From JALEFZ01 sp039820545 (GTDB lineage: Bacteria > Bacteroidota > Bacteroidia > J057), in assembly GCA_039820545.1 (NCBI GenBank), contig JBCBPW010000035.1, forward strand, positions 1-64,000: a stretch of DNA of 64,000 nucleotides. The letters run 5' to 3'. A program made the translations under genes and the position numbers. The notes under the pieces are model-generated. The model was not told the DNA's origin. It saw only the letters and a list, made by a program, of their open reading frames with translations, and searched no databases. This document shows positions 24,640 through 34,722 of this stretch, piece by piece. The first letter of the stretch is position 1, and each line of letters begins with the position of its first letter.

Positions 24640-27072
24640 TTACGGTTTTAACTGCGGCTGTTTATCAAGGGGGAACCGCACACGGACCAGTGTACCATCG
24701 CCTGTGTTCTCAAAATGCATCAATTCTTTCATATCATAGGTATTTTCCATACGCGAAACCGTGTTACTCAACCCATGACTTTTAAATATCCTACTGGTAT
24801 CTATCCCAGGCCCATTGTCTATTACTTCACACACCAAGAAATTACCGTCCTTAAAAGCGACTACAGAGACCTCGCCTTTGTGTAGTATTTTGGACACTCC
24901 ATGCTTGATGGTATTTTCTACAAGGGTGAGCAACACGAAGGAAGGGATCTGGACATCCTGCATATTATCTCGAATTTCAATGTGCATTTCGAGACGCTCT
25001 CCAAAACGGATCTTCTCCATTTCTAGATAGGTACGGATGAGCTTCATCTCCTCTCCTAGCGCCACATAGTTTTCGCTGGACTTATTGAGAGTATAGCGGA
25101 AAATGAATGCCAATTTCTCAACCGCTTGTTCGGCAAGCTCAGCTGATTCATGGACTAGCTCCCCGATAGAGTTCAAGGTATTGAATAGGAAGTGCGGGTT
25201 GATCTGAGAACGCAGTGCGGTAAGATTGGCCTCGTAGGTCTGCTGAATCAGATCTTTTTCTCTGGATAGTAGGCTCAATACGTTCAAAGTCAGCTGCGTC
25301 TGCTGAATCAACTGTGATATAAGCTCCAAATCACTCAGGTTGTACACCCCCCGTTTTTTCTTCCCCAACTGTAGCAAAGCGTACCTGCCCTCGTCCACTG
25401 TGATGGTACTCAACAGATGGATGGGTGTCTGACTGATCTGCTTCTCTTCTTGCTTGTCCAACCTGAAAGTAGAAATCACCTTGGTCTTGGACCAAATCGT
25501 CTTGCGCTGCGCCAACTGATGATAGATACGATCCCATGGAAGATCCCCCGCTAGCTGCGGCACATCTGTAGCTTCGTCTTCCTCAGCCTCAAAATTTTCA
25601 GGTGACCACCAGAACGCTACAAAATCCGTGGAGAAAAATGCCTGAAGCTCTCGCTTCAGATCATCGATGAGGGCATCAGGAGAAGTATACTGGGAAATAC
25701 GGGCGATGAAACTCTTGATCTCCGCCAATCGTTCCTGCTGACTCGATACAAAGTACCTACTCAGCTTGTCTTCATTTGAGTTGTATACAAGTCGGATAAG
25801 CCCTAGTACAAGTAGGAATGTCACAAACTCTAGAATCCGTCGATATTCGATATTCAGTCTCAGGTAGCCATAGACTTGAGAGATCAAGAGGTATAGAATG
25901 AGACTAAATACAAAAGCGATGAGGTACTGAAGCGATTGCGTAATGACCAGACTGACTTTGCCAAACTGTAACTGCCGAAGCGAAGCATGAATCAAAGGGA
26001 AAAACATCAATAGATTGGCAAGGAACCAAACGTGCTCGCGGGTAGCATCCTCGATATCCCCACGAAATATAAAGTAGCTTGTAACCCCCAAGGCCAATAT
26101 TCCAATGAGGGATAAGCTGATTCTTTCATTCGTACGCTCTTCTTTATCTGCGGATGTCAAAAAGAGAAACGCCCCTCCTAGCAGGTGAAGGAGGAAAAAT
26201 TCGATGACGGTATTTTCTGTCAGGGTATGATAAAATCGAAGTGTTTCCGAGACATATAGCACTTGATATGCTTGGAAGAATAAAAATCCTGTCGCGAGTA
26301 TCGAGGGAATCGCCAGAAACCACATTTTCCCTCTTCCCAATCCCTTAAACAAGAGATAAAGGACCGCATATCCCATCAGCAACAGCATGAAAGCCAGAAA
26401 AAACTGCTTTTCAAAGGTGATCGTGGATAAGTCATTTTCTACAATCAGATAGATATGTCGACCAAATTGGAGGAAAAACAGAATTGCAGCAATCGCCACT
26501 ACTCCCAATAAAGAAAGATGGGACAGGATACGTCTTCGGACAATCGGATACAAAATCACAAGGATCACCAGCGCGATAAAAGCGCCAATACCTGCTATCC
26601 ATCCATTGAGATGCCAGTAGGCGCCAATGATATTGTAGGAGAAGGACAAACGATAACCATTGGTAATGATCGTACCGACGGGATCCTTCTCAAATATTTG
26701 GTTGTAGGGATCATAGGGACGAACTGTCAGAGAGATCGGAGTTGTAGGCGCCTTGGCTTCGGTGATTTTTTGGAGTTGCTCCGCACTGATCAGATCGTGA
26801 TAGTTGATCTTCTCGATTCTATCACCTGGCTTGATGGGTAGTAAGTCGGTCTTCTTGTATCCAGGAAGTGGGTGGACACGTTCCACGATGATCCCCTTCT
26901 CCGTATCTGTACACGTGATCCAATCATTACCTTCGAAGATAGAATCCAGGCCTTCTACTACTTCAAAATCCTGTATTCTTTGAAACTCGGTATAATAAGA
27001 ATAAAGGAAATAACCAAGCCCTAGATAGAATAAAACCAGGCTTAAATACCAAGGCCAACGCATGTGAGTCAT
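24640..27072 (-). CDS. LytS-like sensor histidine kinase with extracytoplasmic PDZ domain
   Basis: The start chosen is the ATG at 27072; a TTG just before it and an ATG at 27063 are alternatives. After one membrane helix (5-25) comes a PDZ-like domain at about 50-125 ('GIIVERVHPLPG', 'IKPGDRIEKINYHDLISAEQL'). Seven or so membrane helices follow (about 150-460), then a GAF-like cytoplasmic region, and the PF06580 kinase core with its His in 'LRSQINPHFLFNTLNSIG' and ATPase motifs 'LVENTIKHG' and 'VIDNGPGI'. It should phosphorylate the LytTR regulator next downstream. The PDZ domain suggests sensing of a peptide or unfolded protein tail outside the membrane; this is inferred. Confidence 0.88.
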   Translation of the reverse strand: MTHMRWPWYLSLVLFYLGLGYFLYSYYTEFQRIQDFEVVEGLDSIFEGNDWITCTDTEKGIIVERVHPLPGYKKTDLLPIKPGDRIEKINYHDLISAEQLQKITEAKAPTTPISLTVRPYDPYNQIFEKDPVGTIITNGYRLSFSYNIIGAYWHLNGWIAGIGAFIALVILVILYPIVRRRILSHLSLLGVVAIAAILFFLQFGRHIYLIVENDLSTITFEKQFFLAFMLLLMGYAVLYLLFKGLGRGKMWFLAIPSILATGFLFFQAYQVLYVSETLRFYHTLTENTVIEFFLLHLLGGAFLFLTSADKEERTNERISLSLIGILALGVTSYFIFRGDIEDATREHVWFLANLLMFFPLIHASLRQLQFGKVSLVITQSLQYLIAFVFSLILYLLISQVYGYLRLNIEYRRILEFVTFLLVLGLIRLVYNSNEDKLSRYFVSSQQERLAEIKSFIARISQYTSPDALIDDLKRELQAFFSTDFVAFWWSPENFEAEEDEATDVPQLAGDLPWDRIYHQLAQRKTIWSKTKVISTFRLDKQEEKQISQTPIHLLSTITVDEGRYALLQLGKKKRGVYNLSDLELISQLIQQTQLTLNVLSLLSREKDLIQQTYEANLTALRSQINPHFLFNTLNSIGELVHESAELAEQAVEKLAFIFRYTLNKSSENYVALGEEMKLIRTYLEMEKIRFGERLEMHIEIRDNMQDVQIPSFVLLTLVENTIKHGVSKILHKGEVSVVAFKDGNFLVCEVIDNGPGIDTSRIFKSHGLSNTVSRMENTYDMKELMHFENTGDGTLVRVRFPLDKQPQLKP

Positions 27073-27131
27073 CAATGGTGGGTATCGTTGAGGAATGAAT
27101 GAAAAATGCTACATGTGATGGATAAAACTAC

Positions 27132-27200
27132 AAAAAAAACTAGGGGACTCAAATCCCATTGGGATGAATCTACCCTAGCCCTTGCTCTTGTAATTCCAGG
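27132..27200 (+). repeat. Hairpin repeat element, copy 1
   Basis: An A-run followed by CTAGGG (27140-27145) ... CCCTAG (27173-27178) enclosing ATCCC-ATT-GGGAT, then GCCCTTGCTCTTGTAAT. It is nearly identical to the copy 240 bp downstream. Differences fall in the inner loop (ATT here, GTTT there) and one T in the tail, so the stems are kept. Confidence 0.75.
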
Positions 27201-27376
27201 TTTACCGTCCTGTTATGATACAATGATAGGGCGGATTTTCGACAATCCAACGGATCTAAGTTTCAACGGAAATAGAAGCAACGAGAGCAGTCAAATTACC
27301 ACCATCAGCCGTACTATTTACCAACATTAAAGTTTCAGAGATCTGTTATACCCCAAGTATCCTGAAGTAAACCCAT

Positions 27377-27444
27377 AAAAAAACTAGGGGACTCAAATCC
27401 CGTTTGGGATGAATCTACCCTAGCCCTTGCTCTTGTAATCCAGG
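27377..27444 (+). repeat. Hairpin repeat element, copy 2
   Basis: Same layout as copy 1: A-run, CTAGGG (27384-27389), ATCCC-GTTT-GGGAT, CCCTAG (27418-27423), then the same 17-base tail. The loop is one base longer than in copy 1. Confidence 0.75.
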
Positions 27445-27649
27445 ATTATCGCCCTTTCGAATACAAGTATATAGGACAGAGGGGTGAATTTATAGTTGAT
27501 ACGTATGAATAGTTATTTCTATTGCATGAACAGTCATTTGGAGTGCATGAATGGTAATATTTATCTATTTTTTAAAAATGTAATTATTTTAAACAATGGC
27601 TACCCCCGTATCGAATCATAAAATTTTAACAATCAGTTTTTTAAAATAG

Positions 27650-27695
27650 AAAATCTCAATTATAGGTTATCAAAAAAACCCATAATTGAGATTTT
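27650..27695. other. AT-rich hairpin with a perfect 14-bp stem
   Basis: AAAATCTCAATTAT (27650-27663) pairs perfectly with 27682-27695, and an inner GGTT/AACC extends the stem after one mismatch. On the minus strand the stem is followed by a T-rich run, so it could end minus-strand transcripts; it could equally belong to an RNA gene. Confidence 0.6.
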
Positions 27696-27912
27696 AAAAG
27701 TGTAAGATTTTATTATATAAACACGAATACTATCCAAATATTCGAGCAATATGGCAGCCTGGTATATTTGAAAATAGTATGATAAACGAAAGATTCCTGT
27801 AGAAGGATTCTTTTCAGTCTATGGGATCAAATAATGTGCCAATCCCAACTACTTTGAAAAAGGGATGCTTAAATTTTGGATTATTAGGAAAAGCCGAAAA
27901 ACAGAAACGTAT

Positions 27913-27959
27913 ATAGCCTCTTGTAAACGAAGCTTTTGACTCCATTCTCAAGAGGCTAT
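27913..27959. other. Hairpin with a perfect 11-bp stem
   Basis: ATAGCCTCTTG (27913-27923) pairs with CAAGAGGCTAT (27949-27959) across 25 bases; on the plus strand CATTTTCTT follows. It may be a plus-strand terminator for an unrecognised transcript upstream of mltG's 3' end. Confidence 0.6.
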
Positions 27960-28034
27960 CATTTTCTTAGGTGTAGCCTTTAGACTACAAAACTTTCCTC
28001 CTACTGTGTATTTTTTGCACAGCGCGTGAAGCGG

Positions 28035-29075
28035 CTACTTGATTCCCTGACGGTTGAGCATGTCATGAAATTCTCGGGCATAGGCCAGATGCTGCGCCAG
28101 CGTCTCCGAAAATGCGTGATAACCCGAACCATCGGCTTTGGCACAAAAGAACATGTATTTGTGTCGCTCCCCTTTGAGTACCGCATCGATCGAGGCGATA
28201 GAGGGTGTACAAATCGGGCCAGGAGGAATCCCTGCTACCTGATAGGTATTGTAAGGACTCTGAACTTCCAAGTGCTTGTTGAGAATCCTGCGAAGGGTAA
28301 AGTCCCCCACGGCATATTTCACAGTAGGATCTGCTTCTAGTGGCCAGCCCTTACGCACACGATTGAGGTAGACACCTGCGATGGTCGATTTCTCATCGTT
28401 TTTATTCGTCTCCTCCTCCACGATAGAGGCAACCGTCATGATCTCCCTGCGGTTGAGATTCAACTTGCGCCGCTGCGCATCACGGGTCTCATTCCAAAAT
28501 CGCTTGTACTCTTTAAACATCCGCTCAAAGAAATCCTTGGGCTTGATATGCCAATGCATCTCATAGGTATTGGGAATAAACGCCATCAGCGCCAACTCAG
28601 GCGTCAGTCCATTGTGCTTGCGCAAAAACTCCGCATCATTGAGCACCTCTAGCAAGTCCTTGGCTGACATTTCAAATTGCTCCCCCACATAAGCCGCCAA
28701 ATCCTCCTTGGTACGAAATTTTACAAAGGTAAACGTGATAGGCTCGCGTTTGCCCGAACGTAGCAGCGTGATCAAATCCCGAGTACTCATCCCATTTTCC
28801 AATATATAACGTCCAGGATATACATGATTGGGATAATTCATCTGCTCTGCCAACCAATGAAAGCTCTTGGGATCGCGAATCAGCTTTTCTTCCAGCAGCT
28901 TATTCCCCACCATTCGGTAGTCATAACCCGTCGGAATGTAGAATTCTACCTGATCGCCTGCTGCCGTTTGGACGTTAGCTCCGAAAAAGGGTTTGTACAA
29001 TAAGCTGTAGCCAAACCATCCACCGCCTACCAAAATCAGTATGAATATCCATCGATTGCCCAAAATCTTTCCCAT
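28035..29075 (-). CDS. mltG: Endolytic murein transglycosylase MltG (YceG-like)
   Basis: A 346-residue inner-membrane protein: membrane helix at 8-27, then a LysM-like region ('FYIPTGYDYRMVGNKLLEEKLI') and the YceG catalytic domain. The catalytic Glu is in 'VASIVEEETNK' (about residue 217), and the conserved 'EADPTVKYA', 'SPYNTY', 'GIPPGPICTPS' and 'FF.AK.DGSGYH.FS.T' motifs are present. It cuts nascent peptidoglycan strands to set glycan length. Full length for the family. A single gene here. Confidence 0.95.
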   Translation of the reverse strand: MGKILGNRWIFILILVGGGWFGYSLLYKPFFGANVQTAAGDQVEFYIPTGYDYRMVGNKLLEEKLIRDPKSFHWLAEQMNYPNHVYPGRYILENGMSTRDLITLLRSGKREPITFTFVKFRTKEDLAAYVGEQFEMSAKDLLEVLNDAEFLRKHNGLTPELALMAFIPNTYEMHWHIKPKDFFERMFKEYKRFWNETRDAQRRKLNLNRREIMTVASIVEEETNKNDEKSTIAGVYLNRVRKGWPLEADPTVKYAVGDFTLRRILNKHLEVQSPYNTYQVAGIPPGPICTPSIASIDAVLKGERHKYMFFCAKADGSGYHAFSETLAQHLAYAREFHDMLNRQGIK

Positions 29076-29423
29076 AGTAATTGATCGTATGTATGTGTGT
29101 TTCTTCTGGCAAAACCTCCTTAAATATACGTAGGCTTCGCTTAGGAGATATCATTTTCTGTTCTTCTCTGCATTTTTTTATCAAAGAGTAGGGTAATATC
29201 ACCTCCTCGACATTCAATGTTGGAAAGTGGATCAATTAACCGTCGGTAATTTCAGCCAAGTGGTACCTTTATATTACCCAACAGTTATAAGAAAGACGAG
29301 GTTCGGGAAAGGAAAGTGACAATGCCCAACTTGCTATTTTCTCTGACTCATCTTATCTGATTTGATCCATGATATCATCCCCCAGGACCATTTTTGATCC
29401 ACTAAATTGCTAATTCCAGTTTT
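29076..29423. other. 348-bp intergenic region
   Basis: Divergent region between mltG and a small secreted-protein gene. No strong hairpin, repeat or RNA gene seen. Confidence 0.4.
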
Positions 29424-29798
29424 ATGAAGCTTTCAATTGCTTTTATTTTCTCATGGATCCTAATCGGGGGAGCCTTCAACCTACAAGCCCAATCATCTAT
29501 CGCAGCTTCTGTAGCTACTGCTTTCCATCCCACAACCGCTACATGGAATATCCAACCTGCTGCCATCGAAACGGTCTCTATCGAACAAAATCTTCCCAAC
29601 ACTTTGCCTAATTCTGCTTCAGGAGATGCACCCTCCATTTTTGAAGGAGAAGATGCTGCTGCATGGGAGGCATACGAATCAGAAGTGTACACAAGCGCGC
29701 CCACAGAGGAAGACACATTCCTGATGAGCTACCTGTCGATCAGCAACTCCCAAGCACCTGCCCAAAGCGTGAGCAGAGATCTCCCTGAGAAACGCTAA
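29424..29798 (+). CDS. Small secreted protein of unknown function
   Basis: A 124-residue protein with a good signal peptide (residues 1-23, ending LQAQ). The mature part is acidic, rich in Ala, Ser, Thr and Pro, and without cysteine or a recognisable domain; it looks largely unstructured. No T9SS tail. It lies alone between mltG and the AddB-like gene, convergent with the latter. The signal peptide and codon use support it being real, but I recognise no family. Confidence 0.6.
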   Translation: MKLSIAFIFSWILIGGAFNLQAQSSIAASVATAFHPTTATWNIQPAAIETVSIEQNLPNTLPNSASGDAPSIFEGEDAAAWEAYESEVYTSAPTEEDTFLMSYLSISNSQAPAQSVSRDLPEKR

Positions 29799-29835
29799 GA
29801 CCATACTCGAAACTTCCAATCATGGCCCTATCTTC

Positions 29836-32763
29836 TCATCGTACGATGCGATTGCATAAAGTATTATAGGGACAATATCGGCAGTGAGATTCGTCCTCAG
29901 TTTGGGGATAGTCTCCTGTCAACATCTCATGTATCAGCTCCTTGAGTCGTTTCTCGTACTCAACCAATACTTGGTTGGGAATCACCTTCCCTTTCTCTAT
30001 ATACTTGACGCCTTTACTTAATTCGCGGACGGTATAGTAGCCGACCTTGATCGAGGCGTCGGGTTGCTGCCGCTGAAACAACCAGGCATATAAGTAGCCT
30101 TGAAATACCTCTTTGTGTTTGTCTGACTCGAAGCATTTGTCGAGCGTCACATGCTCAGGAAGGTCTACATAGCCTGTCTTATAGTCGATGATACGAACGA
30201 CATTGTCATGGGGGAGAAAATCTACCCTGTCGAGCATCCCGTTGATGCGCACAGGTAGCCCCTCCACATCCAGCGTCGTAAAAAATCGGTTCTCATCTTC
30301 TATGCTGATGACCTGAAACGCTTCTCCTTGACGATCCTGAGAAAGTATGCGTCCCACCTGCTGCTCGATGACTTCTCGCAGAAGAAAGTTCATGCCGCGC
30401 AGTTCGCTGCCCCACGGCAAGTCATGCGCATCAAAGGCCGCCTTTAATTTATGCCCAATGTTGGCCTTTAGCTCCTTGGTCAGTTCAGGCGTCACAACCT
30501 TGTTGAGGTGATCCTGGTAGAGCAGTTCTAGGGTATAGTGTAAAACAGACCCTAAGGTATTTGCTTCTATATTCTCCTCTATCGTCTCAGACTCACGAAT
30601 CCCTGCGATGTATCGATAGTAAAATTTGAGCTTACATCCCAAATAGGTCGTCATGGCTGTTGCCGAGAGATAGGTAGGCTTTGGGGCTGCCGTAGGATGT
30701 ACATATCGCTTGAGCAGTTTCTCGTGTATCCCAGGAGATTGGGGAATAGAGATCTCAGGTGTCTCCGAATAAGGAACAGGAATCGTGACTACCGAGTCGT
30801 GGATATGGATTTCGGGGGTGTTGCGGAAAAAATGGCGAATCTGTCGGATGAAGCGGCTTACTTCTTTTGAGCCTCCCTGTTCATCTACCACTGTATTATA
30901 AATCAAATGTATCTCATCCGTTCGCTGAAGGAGTCGGTAAAAGTGATAGGCGTAAATCGCATCTTTTTCTTCGTAAGTAGGGAGTCCGAATCCTTTGCGC
31001 AGGCTGTAGGGTACGAAGCTATTTCCCGAACTCGTATCGGGCAGGTTTCCTTCATTGGCCCCCAAAATAAAGACCTTCTTGAAGTCCAATACCCTTGTCT
31101 CCAAAAAACCCATCAACTGATAGCCTGTCAAGGGCTCCCCCTCAAAGGGCACTCGGACTTTTTGCAAAACTTCCCGCACCAGATTTAGAAACCCTCGGAG
31201 TGAGAGTTCAGGCTTGTACAAGAGCAGGATTTCTTTGAGTTGGGTAAAATATTTGTGTAGGTGAAAGGCCAGTTCAGACTCCCATTGGTCCTTTCGATCA
31301 AAGGCCTCTTGTTGTATTTCGTCAAATACGCCCTCCACATATCGCATCAGCGGCAGTAGATCCTGGATCAAAGTAGGTGGAATGAGCGGAGGATCAAATA
31401 TGTGGACCAGCAAGGGAGAGAGTTCGTGCTGCTTGAGAAACTTCTGACTGACAAAGACCAGATTCTGCGCTCGAATCTCTTGTTGCAGCTTTTCACTTAG
31501 TTCGTGAAAACGTCCCTTGATGTAGGGATTGTTGATCAGTTGGGTCACTTCGCGGTGGGAAAAGACGCGCTGCCCCTGGCTGTCAAAGCGCATATTTTGC
31601 AGGAGGCGCAGGGTCGTGAGAATTAGATGGTGGAGGTGGGTTTGCTTAAGAGGAAAACCCATGGTGATATTCAACTCCTCCATGTGGCTTGGCAGGGCGT
31701 AGAGCGTCGAAAACAGCATTTGCTCATCGGCCAGTACCAGCGAATGGTCTCTTGGGAGCGTCTGATCCGTTTGGATATCCTGCATCAGATTGCCCAGATA
31801 TTGGGCTTGACCTACTTGCAGGGGCACACCCGTGATATGAATGTGCTTGTCTTGGGCGCGCATATTGTGGAGGATGAGTCGGCTATCCAGGTCACGCCAC
31901 TTGTAGTGGTACTCGTCGATGAACTTCCCTGGTTCCTCTCCTGCCAAGTGTCCTTCGTCCCGTAGAGCTGTATCATCTTCGGGGCTTTCGTGTTTGGTAG
32001 GAGTGAAATACACATAATCCACATCCCAGTAGACGATGGCTTTCTTCTCCTTCAGCAAAAAATGCATGACGCGCTCCTCGGCGGTCGAGAGGGCGTTGAA
32101 GCCGATAAATATGGTCTGCTTGTGTGGCCATGTCAATTTCTCTTCCTCCAATTGCTGGACCAGATAGCGATACGCCATGCCATCGTAGGCTTGATGCTTG
32201 GCAGCCAGTTGTGCTTTATAACCTGTGTAGATGTCCAGGAGCATTTGCCAGATGCGGAGAAATTCTTGCTGCACTTCTGTCAGGTCCTCCTTTTTCCCTC
32301 TAAGCGTCTCCCAAAAGCGACGAATAGGCACCAAGTTTTCGGGCTCTAGGGTAAAGAAGAGATCAATTTCTTTGAGGTCTTTGATATTGGTGAAGAGTTG
32401 CTGGGTATCCACCAAGTACTTGTCGATTTCGTCGAAGTCTTTGACCAGCATCTCGCCCCAGGCATAAAAGCGCTCGAAGGGTTCGTCCCAGTTGGGCTGC
32501 TGCTGGCGCATGATGGTTTTGTAGACCTGATACAGTTCAAAAACGAGGGGGAGGGTTTCGGGAAATTGCCAGCCAGAGAGTCCGCGGACCAGATCCTGGA
32601 TGGAGATGATTTGGGGTGCCCAGAGGGTCTGGCGGTAAGTTTGTGCAATGGCTTCCCGCAAGAAGGCGACCGCACGGCGGGTAGGGACCACTAGACAGAG
32701 GTCCGATATCTCAGGCCCAAACTCTGACTTGAGTTGTGCCGCAATTTCTCTTAAAAAGGTCAT
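29836..32763 (-). CDS. AddB-like PD-(D/E)XK nuclease/helicase-related protein
   Basis: A 975-residue cytoplasmic protein. The N-terminus has 'LCLVVPTRRAVAFLREAI', a degenerate helicase-like segment as in AddB. The C-terminal 260 residues are a PD-(D/E)XK (RecB-type) nuclease: 'MLDRVDFL' and 'IRIIDYKTG' supply the acidic residues and Lys. Four cysteines, one in 'YLGCKLKFYYRY' and three in 'CRYCPYNTLC' at the very end, form the Fe-S staple typical of AddB/Cas4-type nucleases. It should process DNA double-strand ends for recombination, with an AddA-like helicase encoded elsewhere. Confidence 0.85.
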   Translation of the reverse strand: MTFLREIAAQLKSEFGPEISDLCLVVPTRRAVAFLREAIAQTYRQTLWAPQIISIQDLVRGLSGWQFPETLPLVFELYQVYKTIMRQQQPNWDEPFERFYAWGEMLVKDFDEIDKYLVDTQQLFTNIKDLKEIDLFFTLEPENLVPIRRFWETLRGKKEDLTEVQQEFLRIWQMLLDIYTGYKAQLAAKHQAYDGMAYRYLVQQLEEEKLTWPHKQTIFIGFNALSTAEERVMHFLLKEKKAIVYWDVDYVYFTPTKHESPEDDTALRDEGHLAGEEPGKFIDEYHYKWRDLDSRLILHNMRAQDKHIHITGVPLQVGQAQYLGNLMQDIQTDQTLPRDHSLVLADEQMLFSTLYALPSHMEELNITMGFPLKQTHLHHLILTTLRLLQNMRFDSQGQRVFSHREVTQLINNPYIKGRFHELSEKLQQEIRAQNLVFVSQKFLKQHELSPLLVHIFDPPLIPPTLIQDLLPLMRYVEGVFDEIQQEAFDRKDQWESELAFHLHKYFTQLKEILLLYKPELSLRGFLNLVREVLQKVRVPFEGEPLTGYQLMGFLETRVLDFKKVFILGANEGNLPDTSSGNSFVPYSLRKGFGLPTYEEKDAIYAYHFYRLLQRTDEIHLIYNTVVDEQGGSKEVSRFIRQIRHFFRNTPEIHIHDSVVTIPVPYSETPEISIPQSPGIHEKLLKRYVHPTAAPKPTYLSATAMTTYLGCKLKFYYRYIAGIRESETIEENIEANTLGSVLHYTLELLYQDHLNKVVTPELTKELKANIGHKLKAAFDAHDLPWGSELRGMNFLLREVIEQQVGRILSQDRQGEAFQVISIEDENRFFTTLDVEGLPVRINGMLDRVDFLPHDNVVRIIDYKTGYVDLPEHVTLDKCFESDKHKEVFQGYLYAWLFQRQQPDASIKVGYYTVRELSKGVKYIEKGKVIPNQVLVEYEKRLKELIHEMLTGDYPQTEDESHCRYCPYNTLCNRIVR

Positions 32764-32971
32764 TGCCTGAAATTACATCTCCGCTGGCAAAGCGGCAAAA
32801 TTGAAGAGGCTTTTCTGTTGCCTTAATGTCAAGGATAGAATAGTGATCTGTGAGTGTAAACAGAAGCTAGCGACTTCTTAACAAAGAACATAGCGAAAAA
32901 TCTAACTCTTTATGTATATTCAATTATCGAATTAAATATATAGAGAAAATTCCTCCAATATTGAACTTAAT

Positions 32972-34679
32972 ATGAAAACACTCTTTAAAAACCTTATAGG
33001 GATAGGCACCTTATGTTGGCTAAGCCCCCTTTTCCTCTTATCTCAGAGCAATCTCCCAGACATCCTTCCTGAACCCACTTCTCCCGCGTTTACCTACTAC
33101 CAAAATCTAGGGCAGGTCGTAGATACGAGAGGAAATGTAAGGCCAGAAATTAAATACTACATCAAGAGCAGCACACAATCTGTCTACTTAGGAGAAGATA
33201 CCATTTCTTTTACAGGAATACGGCCCGACACAAGTAATGTGGGTCTAGATACCTTATACAGGCTAGACATGCAGTTCGTTTGTGATCAGATACCCGATCT
33301 AGGACAACCTGAATCTGAAGGCGAGTACTGTGGGACCATTGAGCGATACGAAAAAACGCAGGATATACTCAATTATTACCTCGCACACTGTCCAAGTGGT
33401 GTGACAAATGTCCGAGGATACCAGCGAATCGTCTACAAAGATGCTTTCCCAAAGATTGATGTACACTTTTACAGCAATGAAGCGGCGCCTAAGCTATACT
33501 TTGTTGTCCACCCAGAAGGAGATCCGTCCGATATCTTGTTACAATTTGCAGGGCAGGATAGCATCATTCCTCAATTCAATGGGGCCTTGGATTTGTTTAT
33601 CGAAGGCAAGGCTACGAGCTTTCCCCAAGCCATCGCTTACACCTTGGACAATAGCAATCAGGTGGGGGCTACCAGTTGGCTTCCCACATGGCAGCACATA
33701 GGGGACGGGAAAGTGAGCTTTCATACAGAGCCTTATAATACCAACCATACACTTGTCATCCGTGTGGCAGTAGCGACCCTCCCTACCCTCCCCCAAGCTA
33801 CAGGAAATCTAGACTGGAGTACCTATGTAGGTACAGGGGCAGGGGCACAAGAGGTCTACCAAGATGTCTATGTAGACGATGATGATGACGTATTTGCCAT
33901 CATGGATACAAGAGCCATGGCCTACCCCAACTTCCCAGGTGGAGAAATCGACATCAACCAAGGAAACTTTGATATGATGATTACCCACTTTAATACGGAT
34001 GCACAAATGGAGTGGAATACCTTCTATGGAGGAGGAGGTACAGAGAGTGGATCTGCGATAACAGGTTCTGTAAATGGAAAAATTTATCTCTGTGGTCTCA
34101 CCACAAGTGGAAATCTCCCTACGCTTCTCAGCAGCCCTCAGAGCTACACACAGACAGCCTTTGGTGGGAATGTCTTTGATGGATTTGTGGCTTCTTTTAC
34201 AAAAACTGATGGTTTCGTGGAGTGGTCCACCTACTTTGGGGGAGGGGGACAAGATCAAGCCAAGGCGATTGCCCTCTCAGATAATCCTTTTGACCCTAAG
34301 CTTGTCATCGCAGGTACGACCACCCTGTCTCCCTCGGGAATCTCGACCCCTTGTACAGCTGATACCAATGGCACATTTCCCCTTTGCCAAGATCCTACCA
34401 ACCTCTCTTATTTTCAGTCCACGACAAGCGTCTCATGAGATGCTCATTTCTCCTAACCCTGTCAAAGATATGTTGACCATTGAGTGGGGAAATCATGCCA
34501 TAAGTCAAATTCGTATTTTGGATCTTCAAGGTCGCCTTATATGGGAGAGCCAGCCTTCGTCTCTATCGCTACACAAGCTCCAACTATCGACCCGATCTTG
34601 GAAAGCAGGTGTGTATGGGGTGCAGGTCTTGGGACAGCAAGGTGCTTCTACCCATCAATTGATCGTACTACCTGACTAA
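32972..34679 (+). pseudogene. DUF7948/SBBP-repeat T9SS protein gene, frameshifted near its 3' end
   Basis: The first frame encodes a signal peptide (ending LLSQ, residue 25), a DUF7948-like region ('FTYYQNLGQVVDTRGNVRPEIKYYI', in part, then 'CPSGVTNVRGYQRIVYKDAFPKIDVHFYS'), and SBBP propeller repeats ('MEWNTFYGGGG', 'VEWSTYFGGGGQDQAKAIA'). It stops at 34438 after 488 residues, in mid-repeat. The type A T9SS sorting domain ('MLISPNPVKDMLTIEWG' ... 'SWKAGVYGVQVLGQ') continues at once in the +1 frame to 34679. So a frameshift, probably with loss of further SBBP repeats, separates body and tail. It may be a real mutation or an assembly error in repetitive DNA; the next gene has an assembly gap. 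Confidence 0.75.
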
Positions 34680-34722
34680 ATCTCATGTAGCTCTTCTTCT
34701 TATACCCATACATTCTCAACTT

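Larger units (their letters stand above)
27073..28034. other. About 960 bp of non-coding DNA with a duplicated element and two long hairpins
   Basis: The longest gene-free stretch of the window. It contains two copies of a roughly 68-bp hairpin element, a 14-bp-stem AT-rich hairpin and an 11-bp-stem hairpin. Short open frames that cross the repeats have no homology I recognise and no good start signals. Small RNA genes or mobile-repeat remnants are possible. Confidence 0.5.

Noticed and set aside
27140..27178. tRNA-like T-arm (GGGACTCAAATCCC)
   Set aside because: No acceptor, anticodon or D arm can be drawn around it, and the alternative CTAGGG/CCCTAG fold is supported by two copies.
27106..27330. 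A 74-codon plus-strand open frame
   Set aside because: It runs through one copy of the hairpin repeat, so its sequence is explained by the repeat; no family resemblance.
32398..32694. Plus-strand frames inside the AddB-like gene
   Set aside because: Shadows of a 975-residue gene with clear nuclease and Fe-S motifs on the other strand.
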